64,000 nucleotides of DNA from Sphingobacterium sp. JB170 (GTDB taxonomy: Bacteria > Bacteroidota > Bacteroidia > Sphingobacteriales > Sphingobacteriaceae): assembly GCF_900163865.1 (NCBI RefSeq), contig NZ_FUKU01000041.1, positions 1 to 64,000 on the forward strand. The letters run 5' to 3'. The notes below the pieces were generated by a model. It was not told the DNA's origin. It saw only the letters and a list, made by a program, of their open reading frames with translations, and did not search any database. This document shows positions 7,502 to 17,434 of the stretch, piece after piece. Every line of letters starts with the position of its first letter. The stretch's first letter is position 1. Position numbers and translations under genes: made by a program.

Positions 7502-9319
7502 ATGAAGAAACGTAGTATTACACTGATCATCTGGCTAATGTCGATTGCGCTGCTTGGCGTAATGGCTATGCAATACTATTTTGTTCACGAATCGTACATC
7601 CAAAAATCGCAGCTTTTTGACGAGGCCGTCAGGGCATCCCTTGCAACCGTCGCCGGCCGAATTGAAAAACAAGAAGTGTACGATTTCCTCCAGCACCAAC
7701 AAAAAGTTGAACAAGAAAAATACCGTCAGGAAAAAGCGCGGCACGAAAAGCTAGCCCAGCAGATAGCCTTGCAAAAAAGAATTGAGGAACTCCGTATTCA
7801 ACAATACGAAGAAGAACAAGCCTTTAAAGACGAAGAAGATAAGCTAAAATCACGCTATCCACTCGTTGCGTATATTGAAAACCCGTTTTACGAAACATAC
7901 GTCAAACGGAGGCGATATAATGATTTAGTAACCATCCGCGTAGTTCCCGGGGAAATTGACGGTGATATTCAAAACAACACGGTTGAAGTATATGCAACAA
8001 AGAAGTTACCGGTCGTTCCAGCGAAAGACGACAGCACACGCTATTTAGCATTCTCGAATACGTATAATACGATTAATTGGGTCGTCCGATCCCTTCCTGC
8101 GCGCGGCGATCTAAAAATAGCTCGTGAAATTCATCTACTAGAGCAACGGTTAAGACTCGATGCAGCGCAAAACATATATGATAGCGTCGCGGTGATCGGA
8201 GGGAAAAACCAGGAATTAATGTCTAGCGTGGCCGCGTCCCAACAGCTCTCGAAGAGACCTATTCAAGAACGTGTTAACGTGCGCTTGATTCGTAGCGAGC
8301 TGGATGCGGAATTAAACAAAAGGCAGATTGCTGCGCCATTCAATATGGAAGTAAGGGATGATCGAAACACGATTATATTTGAGACCATACGTAGCGTAAA
8401 ACCCGAAGATGACATCAAAACACCGCGCTATAGCACACTCCTATTCGAAAACGATTTAGGTAGTTCCCCGGGACTACTATCTATTTATTTTCCAAATAAA
8501 TCCTCGGTCATCAGAGATACGATGAGTTATATGCTTCTGCCAATGATTGCCCTATTAGCGCTTCTTATTGGAGCTTTTGCCTATACCCTGATTATTATCT
8601 TTCGCCAGAAAAAGATTTCGGCAATGAAGACCGATTTCATGAACAATATGACGCACGAGTTTAAGACCCCAGTTGCAACAATTATGATTGCTAGCGAGTC
8701 TTTACGCGACCCCGAAATTGCAGCCGATGAACGTCGGGTGAACCGACTTGCAAACATAATCTACGATGAAAATGTACGCCTTGGCAATCATATCGAACGA
8801 GTTTTAAACATCGCCCGTCTGGAAAAAGAAAATTTAAAAATTGAGAGGACGATCGTCCATATAAATACGTTGGTCTCGAGCGTATTGGAAAGTATGAACT
8901 TACAGTTACAACACGCAGAGGGTATACTAACGACAGACCTTAAGGCAAATGACGATTTAGTGATAGGCGATGAATTGCATCTATCTAACGTTTTCTTTAA
9001 CTTAGTAGACAACGCCATAAAATACAGCAAGGGAGCCCCCCATATTACTGTAAAATCTTACAACAACAAAAACAACATTCATATCACCATCGCCGATCGA
9101 GGTATGGGGATGACAAAAGATCAAAAAGAAAAGATTTTTGATCAATTTTATCGTATACCCACGGGTAATGTGCACAATGTAAAAGGCTTCGGATTAGGGT
9201 TGAGTTACGTAAATGACATTGTTCGACGGTTGAATGGGGTGATTCAGGTGAAAAGTGAAAAAGACAAAGGCACAGTCTTTGAGTTAACTTTTCCACTAAG
9301 AAATAAATCCCAAGAGTAA
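7502..9319 (+). CDS. Sensor histidine kinase (RprX-like)
   Basis: This 605 aa membrane kinase is paired with the response regulator that follows. TM1 spans about residues 8-27 and TM2 about 343-367, enclosing a periplasmic sensor of roughly 310 residues. Directly after TM1, about residues 60-118 form a Gln/Glu/Lys/Arg-rich predicted coiled coil. The HisKA domain carries the phospho-acceptor His385 in NNMTHEFKTP. The HATPase domain shows FFNLVDNAIKYS, ADRGMGM and GFGLGLSYV. The regulator starts 20 bases downstream, so the two are probably co-transcribed. The signal is unknown; related Bacteroidetes RprXY pairs were linked to drug phenotypes, and an efflux operon lies convergently next door. 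Confidence 0.92.
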   Translation: MKKRSITLIIWLMSIALLGVMAMQYYFVHESYIQKSQLFDEAVRASLATVAGRIEKQEVYDFLQHQQKVEQEKYRQEKARHEKLAQQIALQKRIEELRIQQYEEEQAFKDEEDKLKSRYPLVAYIENPFYETYVKRRRYNDLVTIRVVPGEIDGDIQNNTVEVYATKKLPVVPAKDDSTRYLAFSNTYNTINWVVRSLPARGDLKIAREIHLLEQRLRLDAAQNIYDSVAVIGGKNQELMSSVAASQQLSKRPIQERVNVRLIRSELDAELNKRQIAAPFNMEVRDDRNTIIFETIRSVKPEDDIKTPRYSTLLFENDLGSSPGLLSIYFPNKSSVIRDTMSYMLLPMIALLALLIGAFAYTLIIIFRQKKISAMKTDFMNNMTHEFKTPVATIMIASESLRDPEIAADERRVNRLANIIYDENVRLGNHIERVLNIARLEKENLKIERTIVHINTLVSSVLESMNLQLQHAEGILTTDLKANDDLVIGDELHLSNVFFNLVDNAIKYSKGAPHITVKSYNNKNNIHITIADRGMGMTKDQKEKIFDQFYRIPTGNVHNVKGFGLGLSYVNDIVRRLNGVIQVKSEKDKGTVFELTFPLRNKSQE

Positions 9320-9339
9320 CCTGTATTGATAAATATAAC

Positions 9340-10032
9340 ATGCTTATGCAAAAAATATTATTAGCTGAAGATGACCCAAACTTGGGGGAACTTCTAAAAG
9401 ACTATTTAGAATTAAAAGGAAAATTTGATGTCACACTCTCCCAAGACGGTGATGAGGCGCTGAATGCCTTCCGCAATGATCAGTACGACCTTTGTATTTT
9501 GGATGTTATGATGCCTAAGAAAGATGGCTTTTCACTGGGAAAAGACATCCGAAAAATGGACAAAACTGTCCCCATCATATACGCAACCGCAAAAGGCATG
9601 ATGGAAGATAAAACACAGGCCTTCGAACTTGGTGGTGACGACTATATCACCAAACCGTTCCGTGTTGAAGAGCTACTACTACGCATCAATGCACTACTGA
9701 AACGCACCCAAAAGGAAAAGGACGAAGAGGTTGTTGATAAGTTCGAAATCGGAAATTACTTTTTCGATTATACGAGCCAGGTCATCTCATTTAAAGGACA
9801 ACAGCAAAAACTGTCCACTAAGGAAGCTGAACTTTTACGGCTCTTATGTATATATAAAAACGACGTGCTTACGCGTGAGGAAGCGCTCGTAAAGATATGG
9901 CACGATGACAACTATTTTACAGGACGTAGTATGGATGTATTCTTAAGTAAGCTGCGAAAATACCTCAAAGAAGATCCAAACGTAGAAATTGTAAACGTAC
10001 ATGGTAAGGGGTATAAATTGCTGGTTAGTTAA
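9340..10032 (+). CDS. OmpR-family response regulator (RprY-like)
   Basis: This 230 aa regulator has a receiver domain at residues about 5-120 and a winged-helix DNA-binding domain at about 132-228. The phospho-acceptor is Asp55 (CILDVMMPKKDG). The acidic pocket is Glu10-Asp11-Asp12, and the switch lysine lies in DYITKPF. The C-terminal domain has the OmpR features LSTKEAELLRLL and VHGKGYKLLV. It follows its kinase by 20 bases. Targets cannot be read from the sequence. Met3 at 9346 is an equally possible start. Confidence 0.93.
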   Translation: MLMQKILLAEDDPNLGELLKDYLELKGKFDVTLSQDGDEALNAFRNDQYDLCILDVMMPKKDGFSLGKDIRKMDKTVPIIYATAKGMMEDKTQAFELGGDDYITKPFRVEELLLRINALLKRTQKEKDEEVVDKFEIGNYFFDYTSQVISFKGQQQKLSTKEAELLRLLCIYKNDVLTREEALVKIWHDDNYFTGRSMDVFLSKLRKYLKEDPNVEIVNVHGKGYKLLVS

Positions 10033-10110
10033 TTTTTTTTTTCAGCAAATACATAACCCTATTCGTTAAGCGCCACGGCAAGCCAAATTTCGGCCGTTGG
10101 ACCTTTGTAA

Positions 10111-10152
10111 AACCCCAGAATTTAAAAACATATTGTTTTAGATTCTGGGGTT
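10111..10152. terminator. Bidirectional terminator between convergent genes
   Basis: AACCCCAGAA (10111-10120) pairs with TTCTGGGGTT (10143-10152), and the stem can be extended inward by TTAAAAACA/TGTTTTA. It lies between the response regulator and the efflux fusion gene, which converge, and can form on both transcripts. The T-tracts are short and interrupted. Confidence 0.65.
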
Positions 10153-10208
10153 AATATTGTATAAATCGCAATTTATTTAACATTCAGCAATGACATCTTC
10201 TGGTGAAT

Positions 10209-13200
10209 TTAATGCCATCCGCCACCTAATGCTTTGTAAATCACAATCTCGTTCATCATCCCCTCTTTTTGAACTTCTACCGACTCGAGCTCGGCATCCA
10301 CTGCATTCTTTTGCGCGGTAATAATATCCAAATAACTGGCACGACCTGCAATAAAAAGCTCGTTCGCCGCATCTACCGCACCAGCCAAAGCCTCCACTTG
10401 CCGGGTGACAAAAGTTTCTCTTTTTTGAATATGCGCTTGCGTCTGAATAGCATTAGAAACCTCGTTATACGCATTCAACACCCGTTTTTCATATTCTAAA
10501 AAATTAATACCGTATTGCGCTTTCAACGTTTCGTATTGCATTCGAAGTTGCCGCTGATTAAAAAGGGGGGCCGTCAAACCACCGACAATTCCATACGTGA
10601 CCGATTTATCAAGATTCGTCAGCTTGTCGAAACTAAATGACTGCAAACCGATATAAGGAGAAAGCGCGACCGAAGGAAGGAACGCTGCTTTGGCGGACTT
10701 CACATCAAATTCGGCCTCGATCAAATTAAAAGAAGCTTGCCGAATATCGGGACGATAAGCGATAAGCTCCATCGGTACACCCGGGTTCAACGAATTAAAA
10801 AGACGCTGATTGCTCGAATAGGAAGAACGTACGACCGGTTCATTAAAATGACCCGTTAAGGAGTTAATATGATGTTCAAGCGTAGTGATTTCTTGCTTAA
10901 CACGCTCACGTTCGGCCTGCCCGTTGGCGACAACAGCTTTGAATTGCTGCACGCCTAGTTGAGTAGCACGTCCAGCTTCCTTTTGCAGCTCGGAAATTTC
11001 CAGTGCACGTTGATTTAAATCGATATTATTGTCGTACACCTTAATTTTTGCGTCCAAGCTGATTAACTCATAATATGCTGATGCGATATTGGTAATGATC
11101 TCGGTCTCAATAAGCCTACGCACCTCATTTTCGGCCAATAGCGCGTTGAATGCAGCATGCTTACGGCTTTTGATTTTACCCCAAAGATCGAGTTCCCAAG
11201 AAGCCCGTACCCCGACAAAAAAATCAGGCACTATTGGTCCTGGAACCTTTTCATCATCGGCGAGGTTATCAGAAAAATTGGTATCGTAATTTCCAATACC
11301 CGATTCGGTATAAAAACCATACTTCTGCAAACCAGCTTCTGCTGCCGCATCGAGCGTCGGCGATAAAGCGGCTTTACGCTGTTTGAATCTGGCCTGTACC
11401 ATTTCGATTCGTTTCAATGCCTGTTGTATGTCGTAATTGTAAACCAAAGCAGTGTCAATTAGCCTCTTCAGGTTCTCATCATCAAACACTTCATGCCAGG
11501 GTAACTGTGCGAGGGATGTCGTATCATCCGAGGCATTATTGGAAAGTGAATCAAACCGACTAGGCATCGATCGATGTTCGGCCTTTTCCAATTGCTTGGG
11601 TGTGCTGCACGATACAGCGAATAATCCAATAAGCAGCACGGTGATCACTTGTGGGGCTATTTTTTTCCTTTTTATTTTTTTCTGTTTTGAAAACAGCACA
11701 AAAAGACCGGGTATAATTATAATACCCAAGAGCGTACCCACTAACATCCCGCCTACTGACGCGGTACCAATCGTACGGTTTCCAATCGCACCAGCGCCAC
11801 TTGCCAACATCAAAGGAATTAATCCCGCAATGAAAGCAAAAGAAGTCATGAGAATTGGCCTCAATCGTGCATACGCACCATCAATAGCAGCCTGAATAAC
11901 ATTCATCCCCTGTTTCTGTTTTAAAACTGCATATTCCACAATTAAGATTGCGTTTTTACCTAATAGCCCGATAAGCATCACCAGCGCTACCTGTGCATAG
12001 ATATTATTTTCTAGTCCAAAAACTTTCAAGAAAAAGAATGCTCCCGCGATACCAGCCGGTAAACACAGAATAACAGGAAGCGGTAAAAGGAAGCTCTCGT
12101 ATTGTGCCGCCAACAGGAGGTACACAAAAACCAAACATAATGCAAAAATATAGATAGCCTGATTTCCAGAGATAACCTGCTCCCGGGTCATCCCGGACCA
12201 TTCCACAGAATACCCTTGTGGCAATGACGCGGAGAGCTTTTCAATCGTTTCGATTGCCTGCCCCGTACTAAAGCCTGGTGCGGGCTGCCCGGTCACCATC
12301 GCTGAAGTAAACATATTATATCGTGTGATTTGCTCCGGGCCGTAGATACGCGTCATAGTGATAAATGAAGAATAAGGAACCATCTCACCTTGGTCGGTCC
12401 GCACATACAAATTTAAAACATCTTCTGGACGCTGCCGGTAATGTGGATCAGCCTGTACCATGACTTTATACATCTGTCCATAACGAATAAAGTTAGTCGC
12501 ATAAAAACTCCCCATCAGCGTTTGAAGCGTACTCATGGCATTTTCCACCGAGATACCACGTTTGGCAGCCATATCATAATCAACATTAAGCATATACTGC
12601 GGGAAGCTCACATCGAAACTCGACGAAGCCGACTCAATCGCGACGGAAGCGTTCATATCTTCGATGAACTTATCGACAACTTCAGCCGTCTGTGATAAAT
12701 CTTCATTACCACTTCGATCCAAAATACGCATTTCAAAACCTGCCGCATTACCAAAACCAGGCACAGTTGGTGGCGGGAAAAACTCAATTTCAGCATCGGC
12801 AATATGGGCCGTCTTGGCCCGTAGCTCGACCATCACATCATCGATCGAAACCGAACGATCATCCCAAGATTTCAAGTTAATCATACCCATACCGTACGAT
12901 GCGCCGGACACCTCGGTCAAAATACTATAGCCTGCCAAGGTCGACACGGTCTCCACAGACTCCAATTCTCTGGATATGCGATCAACTTCGTCCAAGGCAC
13001 GTTCCGTACGGTCAACCGTAGCGCCTGGAGGGGTGGTCACGCCCACATAGATCATCCCCTGATCTTCGGTCGGGATAAAGCCCGACGGAAGTATTACACT
13101 TGTTCCCCATGTTGCAACAAAGAACAACACCAATAGGCCCACGGTAATAATACGACGTCCAACAATTTTTGCTAAAAGCCCTTTATAACGGCCGGCTATC

Positions 13201-14774
13201 TTTTCATAAGCACGATTAAACTTTTTGAAAAAGCGACTCAGTAAGCTGTTAGAAGGTTTCTGGTCATGCGGTGAACGTAGCATAAGCGCACAAAGCGCAG
13301 GCGTTAAAGTCAACGCATTGATGCCCGATATCACGATCGCGGAGGCAAGTGTCAAAGAAAACTGCCGATAGAATATACCGACCGGACCCGATAAAAAAGC
13401 TACTGGAACAAACACAGCAGACATTACTAAAGTAATAGCGATAACCGCTGTACCCACCTCCTTCATCGCTGCAAGAGTCGCTTCCATTGGTGGCAGATGC
13501 TCTTCCTCCATTTTCGCATAAACAGCCTCGACAACCACAATACCATTATCCACCACGATTCCGATGGCAAGCACCAGGGCAAACAGCGTTAAAAGGTTGA
13601 TCGAAAAGCCCATCATTTGCATAAAAAATAACGCGCCGATTAAACTCACGGGCACGGCTAAAATAGGGATAATAGTCGCCCGGAAGTTTTGCAAGAAAAC
13701 GAACACCACAATAAATACCAGTAAGAAAGCCTCGAGCAATGTTTTTATAACACTTGCTATGGATGCGTCAAGAAAGCGCGACACATCATAGCCCATGGTA
13801 AAGGTCATACCCGGAGGAAAGGTTGATACTTTGAGCTCTTCCATTCGATCTTTGACACGCCGGATAACCTCCTGCGCATTGGATCCCGGAAGTTGTTTCA
13901 GCATAATCGAGGCAGATGGACGTCCATCTGTTTTAGAAACCATCTCGTAGTCTAGTGAACCAAACTCAACGTCCGCCACATCGCGAATACGTATGATTGA
14001 TCCATCACTATGCGCGCGAATTGGCACGTTCGCATATTCTTCGGCTTCCGTAAACTTACCAGGATAACGCAACACATATTGTTGCATATTCACCGTCTTA
14101 TCTGAGCTAATCCCGGTTTGACCTGGTGCTGCCTCAATGTTTTGTCTCCGCAAAGACTCAATCACTTCGTCGGGCGATATCTCGTAGGAAGCTAACCGAT
14201 CTGGTTTCAACCAAACACGCATCGCATAATCGCGCATACCCATGATTTGGGCAAAACCCACACCTTCAATCCGTTTTAGCTCCTTAAGGATATTAATATC
14301 CGTGAAGTTGTAAATAAAACGCTCATCAGCGGTCTCATCCGAAGTGTAAACATTCAAATACATCAACATACTGTTCACTTCTTTTTCCGTGGTCACACCA
14401 GCACGAATTACCTCTTCGGGTAACTCATCAAGCACCGTTGTTACCCGGTTTTGCACATTAACAGCCGCGACATCAGGATCCACACCAACTTTAAATGCCA
14501 CTTGAATAAGGGTCGTTCCGTTATTCGTTGTCACTGTATTCATTGACGTCATACCTGCAACACCATTGATGGCTCGCTCTAGTGGAATTGCCACGGCATT
14601 CGTACTTACCTCGGCATTGGCTCCTGTGTAATTTGCCGTTACCACCACCGAAGGGGGCACAATATCCGGGAACTGCGTAATAGGCAGTGTAAATAGGGCT
14701 AGCGCTCCTAACAGGGTGATAAAAAGCGATATCACTAATGAAAGAATCGGCCGCTTTATATAGGTCTCAAACAT
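10209..14774 (-). CDS. RND efflux pump permease fused to a TolC/NodT-type outer-membrane factor
   Basis: This 1521 aa protein joins two parts of a tripartite efflux system. Residues about 1-1035 are a complete HAE1/AcrB-type permease. It starts with the usual MFETYIKRPI cytoplasmic end and has the LALVLAIGIVVDNGIVVVEA segment of TM4. Residues about 1045-1521 form an outer-membrane efflux factor with two long helical repeats. The junction is Lys-rich and is followed by a hydrophobic stretch ending in LFAVSC. Cys1056 there would be the lipidated residue of a stand-alone NodT lipoprotein, so a secretion signal appears retained inside the fusion. There is no in-frame Met at the junction. The adaptor gene lies 49 bases upstream. 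The substrate is unknown; drugs or lipophilic toxins are likely. Confidence 0.92.
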   Translation of the reverse strand: MFETYIKRPILSLVISLFITLLGALALFTLPITQFPDIVPPSVVVTANYTGANAEVSTNAVAIPLERAINGVAGMTSMNTVTTNNGTTLIQVAFKVGVDPDVAAVNVQNRVTTVLDELPEEVIRAGVTTEKEVNSMLMYLNVYTSDETADERFIYNFTDINILKELKRIEGVGFAQIMGMRDYAMRVWLKPDRLASYEISPDEVIESLRRQNIEAAPGQTGISSDKTVNMQQYVLRYPGKFTEAEEYANVPIRAHSDGSIIRIRDVADVEFGSLDYEMVSKTDGRPSASIMLKQLPGSNAQEVIRRVKDRMEELKVSTFPPGMTFTMGYDVSRFLDASIASVIKTLLEAFLLVFIVVFVFLQNFRATIIPILAVPVSLIGALFFMQMMGFSINLLTLFALVLAIGIVVDNGIVVVEAVYAKMEEEHLPPMEATLAAMKEVGTAVIAITLVMSAVFVPVAFLSGPVGIFYRQFSLTLASAIVISGINALTLTPALCALMLRSPHDQKPSNSLLSRFFKKFNRAYEKIAGRYKGLLAKIVGRRIITVGLLVLFFVATWGTSVILPSGFIPTEDQGMIYVGVTTPPGATVDRTERALDEVDRISRELESVETVSTLAGYSILTEVSGASYGMGMINLKSWDDRSVSIDDVMVELRAKTAHIADAEIEFFPPPTVPGFGNAAGFEMRILDRSGNEDLSQTAEVVDKFIEDMNASVAIESASSSFDVSFPQYMLNVDYDMAAKRGISVENAMSTLQTLMGSFYATNFIRYGQMYKVMVQADPHYRQRPEDVLNLYVRTDQGEMVPYSSFITMTRIYGPEQITRYNMFTSAMVTGQPAPGFSTGQAIETIEKLSASLPQGYSVEWSGMTREQVISGNQAIYIFALCLVFVYLLLAAQYESFLLPLPVILCLPAGIAGAFFFLKVFGLENNIYAQVALVMLIGLLGKNAILIVEYAVLKQKQGMNVIQAAIDGAYARLRPILMTSFAFIAGLIPLMLASGAGAIGNRTIGTASVGGMLVGTLLGIIIIPGLFVLFSKQKKIKRKKIAPQVITVLLIGLFAVSCSTPKQLEKAEHRSMPSRFDSLSNNASDDTTSLAQLPWHEVFDDENLKRLIDTALVYNYDIQQALKRIEMVQARFKQRKAALSPTLDAAAEAGLQKYGFYTESGIGNYDTNFSDNLADDEKVPGPIVPDFFVGVRASWELDLWGKIKSRKHAAFNALLAENEVRRLIETEIITNIASAYYELISLDAKIKVYDNNIDLNQRALEISELQKEAGRATQLGVQQFKAVVANGQAERERVKQEITTLEHHINSLTGHFNEPVVRSSYSSNQRLFNSLNPGVPMELIAYRPDIRQASFNLIEAEFDVKSAKAAFLPSVALSPYIGLQSFSFDKLTNLDKSVTYGIVGGLTAPLFNQRQLRMQYETLKAQYGINFLEYEKRVLNAYNEVSNAIQTQAHIQKRETFVTRQVEALAGAVDAANELFIAGRASYLDIITAQKNAVDAELESVEVQKEGMMNEIVIYKALGGGWH

Positions 14775-14823
14775 AAATATTTCAAATAATCGTTCTACTT
14801 AATCGTCCAATATGGGCTACTCA

Positions 14824-15927
14824 TTACTTTTTAGTTTCCCGTATTTTCATTCCATCGCGCAAGCCTTGCACACCTTCATAAACAATGCGTTGCCCTTTGT
14901 CCAGGCCACCCTCGACCACATAATAATGGCCGACACGCGCGCCGGAAAGGAACGGTGTCATCGTTACCGTCTCATCCTCATTTACCACGTATACATAGGC
15001 TTTATCTTGGATTTCTACAACTGATTTTTGATGAACGAATCGCGTTTCACCCGTAGAAACAGGAACACCAATTTTGCCCGAAGCGCCATGCTTCAACAGC
15101 CCCTCTGTATTTGGAAACTCTGCACGAAGCGAAATAGATCCGGTATTGGGCTGAAATTCGCTCTCTACGATGCGCGCTTCGCCGGTATGCCGGTATTCTT
15201 GTCCATTGGCGAGTATCAATTTTACTTTTCGCCGAAAATTATTACTTGAAAAACTCGAGTCATTTGCAAGATTCAGATACTCCGCCTCGGAAATATCAAA
15301 ATACACGTTGACGGCATTTAGATCGGAAATGGTGGTAATCAAGGACCCTTCATCCAGCAAAGAGCCCGCTTTAAGGAGAATTCTGTTGATACGTCCATTA
15401 AATGGTGCGCGTATTGCCGTCTGCGATAGCTTTGTACGCGCTTGACTTAAGACCGCCTTCGCCTCTTCTACTTTAGATAACACGGCCTTATATTGCACAC
15501 CCATGAGTTCTTTTTCCGTGTGTGAAATGATATTTTTATCAACCAATTTAGCCGTGCGCATTTTTTCTAATTCGACTTTCTTGGCTTCAGAAATCGCAAT
15601 ATTCAACGCTGCCTCGGCCTTGGCGTAATCCGCCTTGTACTCTTCATCATTCAACTTAAACAATACCTGACCGGCTTGTACCACAGCACCTTCATCCACA
15701 TAAATTTTATTTAAAAAACCGCTTAAACGAGAACGCAGCTCCACATTCTTCACCGCTTGTATATCGGCTATATATTCTTTAAAAATAGTCGTATCCTGAA
15801 CGGACAATTCAACCACGGGAACCTTTCTTGCTGGGTCCGTCTTATTCTCCGTACTGTTAACCGTACAGCTACTCACAAGTATTATTACTCCAGCTAGTGG
15901 AGTAAGAAATGAAAAAAATGTATTCAT
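14824..15927 (-). CDS. RND efflux periplasmic adaptor (MFP) lipoprotein
   Basis: This 367 aa membrane-fusion protein bridges the RND pump and its outer-membrane channel. The N-terminus is a lipoprotein signal ending ILVSSC, with Cys21 as the lipidation site. A biotinyl-lipoyl domain and a helical hairpin follow (LRSRLSGFLNKIYVDEGAVV to about residue 150). Next come the beta-barrel and membrane-proximal domains (AIRAPFNGRINRILLKAGSL onward). It is the first gene of the pump operon, 49 bases ahead of the fused permease/channel, which explains why no separate TolC gene is present. Confidence 0.92.
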   Translation of the reverse strand: MNTFFSFLTPLAGVIILVSSCTVNSTENKTDPARKVPVVELSVQDTTIFKEYIADIQAVKNVELRSRLSGFLNKIYVDEGAVVQAGQVLFKLNDEEYKADYAKAEAALNIAISEAKKVELEKMRTAKLVDKNIISHTEKELMGVQYKAVLSKVEEAKAVLSQARTKLSQTAIRAPFNGRINRILLKAGSLLDEGSLITTISDLNAVNVYFDISEAEYLNLANDSSFSSNNFRRKVKLILANGQEYRHTGEARIVESEFQPNTGSISLRAEFPNTEGLLKHGASGKIGVPVSTGETRFVHQKSVVEIQDKAYVYVVNEDETVTMTPFLSGARVGHYYVVEGGLDKGQRIVYEGVQGLRDGMKIRETKK

Positions 15928-16050
15928 ATCGAATAGAAATTATAAAAATGATCAAAAAGGTATATGCCCACCACAAAAAAGCGAACATAGTTCACTCATC
16001 CTATGTGAGTAAAAGGTCCCTAAGAATTTGGAAGTAGTAGAAAAGAGAGC

Positions 16051-16422
16051 CTAATAGAGGTGAAAAAGATGCAGGTATTTATAGTAGCCCAGCGTTATAT
16101 GAAGCTTCGTGCCGTCATAGGTAGGATGTCTTAATTGCTCGCAAAGGAACCAGACACTAAACACAAACCCCGTCAAAAGGATAAATAGGGGGATTAAATG
16201 AAGATTAGTGGAAATTACACGATACTCATCATAAAGTATATGTACATCAGTGGAATTTTTGTCAATTGGAATCTCCAAAACGTCATCCAAAACGAATTCT
16301 AGGATCGACTCGCCGTTCAATATCGGGGAATGCACATGTGTAGTCGTTCCTGTCCCTGCCTCGTAGGCAAGAATATTGACATAACACAAAAGAACCAACC
16401 AGTGTACCAGCTTAAATAACAT
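16051..16422 (-). CDS. Uncharacterised small membrane protein
   Basis: The ATG at 16422 gives 123 aa; an in-frame TTG nine bases earlier is a less likely start. The protein has an N-terminal hydrophobic segment (about residues 1-20) that may be a signal or anchor. A roughly 60-residue exported loop follows, with a Thr/His stretch (GTTTHVHSP) and several acidic residues. One membrane helix (PLFILLTGFVFSVWFL) precedes a Tyr/His-rich cytoplasmic tail. I do not recognise the family. It lies on the same strand 123 bases upstream of the adaptor gene and may be an accessory to the efflux system, but nothing proves this. Confidence 0.6.
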   Translation of the reverse strand: MLFKLVHWLVLLCYVNILAYEAGTGTTTHVHSPILNGESILEFVLDDVLEIPIDKNSTDVHILYDEYRVISTNLHLIPLFILLTGFVFSVWFLCEQLRHPTYDGTKLHITLGYYKYLHLFHLY

Positions 16423-16523
16423 GCACTGCAAAGCTAGTAAGGGAATGAATCTTCGACAATACCGATTTGTAAAAAACCTGTTAATTTAGCGCCGCACTTG
16501 TCAAAAACTTGTTACCAACCCAC

Positions 16524-17051
16524 TTATTGCGGGATCAGTTTTTCCACGAGAGAATGTCCCGCCGAATCTTCGCCGTAGAACAATATATAATCGAGGCGCG
16601 TATTCAGACCCGACGTTCCTTCGGTTTGATGGAGAAACATACGTTCGAGAAAAATTTCCTGCCCATTCACCTTCGTGCGAACCCGCGGTTTTTTTTCACG
16701 AAGATCTAAAATAAAAATTTGACTCCCATGTCCTGCCATCGTGAATTCATAACGCTTATCATTAACATATCTACCCTTCACACCGTAAGCGAATAGATTT
16801 TGAACGCGCGTGAGGCCTTTAATAGCATCATCCTCGTCAAATAACTGACGACGAACTGCAACTGGATCTACTCGGTTGAATGGACCGTCTTTTTGAAAGT
16901 TTAACGAATAAAGAAAAGTGTTATGCCCGCGATTGTGCTGCACATAAAAAAGTAGATTTTCCACCTTAGGTACCGGATAGCCCGTCTGTCCAAACAGATT
17001 AGTTGACAACAGAAGGAATAAAGCGATTACAGAACATCCTGCTCTATGCAT
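16524..17051 (-). CDS. DUF4833-type secreted protein
   Basis: This 175 aa protein has a Sec signal peptide (GCSVIALFLLLSTNLFGQ, about residues 4-21). A single domain resembling DUF4833 follows, beginning with YPVPKVENLLFYVQHNRGHNTFLYSLNF. Members are small periplasmic or surface proteins of unknown role. No catalytic motif is evident. It sits between two small envelope-protein genes on the same strand, with gaps that allow independent expression. Confidence 0.7.
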   Translation of the reverse strand: MHRAGCSVIALFLLLSTNLFGQTGYPVPKVENLLFYVQHNRGHNTFLYSLNFQKDGPFNRVDPVAVRRQLFDEDDAIKGLTRVQNLFAYGVKGRYVNDKRYEFTMAGHGSQIFILDLREKKPRVRTKVNGQEIFLERMFLHQTEGTSGLNTRLDYILFYGEDSAGHSLVEKLIPQ

Positions 17052-17107
17052 ATAATTAAGCTAGTTGACGGCCATGATTAGCTATTTAAAGCTAGCCAAA
17101 ATATTAT

Positions 17108-17278
17108 TTATTTTTTCCCCAGAAGTTTCATCACCAACCATAAAACTAGTGCTATCACCAAAACAACGACGATAACACCAGACCACACTCCTGCTTTAAA
17201 TATACCGCCAATCAGTTCACAGCTAGTAAGTGACAGTGTTAGAAAAACGAACCCGACAATATTGACAAACATTTTCAT
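17108..17278 (-). CDS. Small membrane lipoprotein (56 aa)
   Basis: ATG at 17278 is preceded by AAGGAG with a 6-base spacing, an unusually good Shine-Dalgarno site for this genome. The product has a lipobox, LTSC, with Cys20. Next come ELIGGIFKAGVWSG, one strong membrane helix (VIVVVLVIALVLWLVM) and a Lys-rich end. Tiny Bacteroidetes proteins of this pattern, often mislabelled phosphatidate cytidylyltransferase, are common; the enzyme name is not supported at this length. The role is unknown, possibly an inner-membrane lipoprotein stress peptide. Confidence 0.75.
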   Translation of the reverse strand: MKMFVNIVGFVFLTLSLTSCELIGGIFKAGVWSGVIVVVLVIALVLWLVMKLLGKK

Positions 17279-17370
17279 AATTATCTCCTTTTACGGAAGA
17301 ACAATCAATCAAAGAAAAAGTTACGTCCCTTCCAAAATATCTATCCGTCCTGAGCAAGTAGCGAAGGCTT

Positions 17371-17411
17371 AAAAACAAAAACAGCCTGAAGAAAGACTCC
17401 AGACTGTTTTC
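17371..17411 (-). terminator. Probable metE terminator
   Basis: On the minus strand AAAACAGtCTG pairs imperfectly with CAGgCTGTTTT, and the stem is followed by TGTTTTT. It begins about 24 bases after the metE stop codon. The stem has mismatches, so the call is moderate. Confidence 0.6.
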
Positions 17412-17434
17412 TATTTTATAATACTAATTGCTTT

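Noticed and set aside
17108..17278. Phosphatidate cytidylyltransferase
   Set aside because: This label is often attached to such short proteins, but 56 aa with one helix cannot hold that enzyme.
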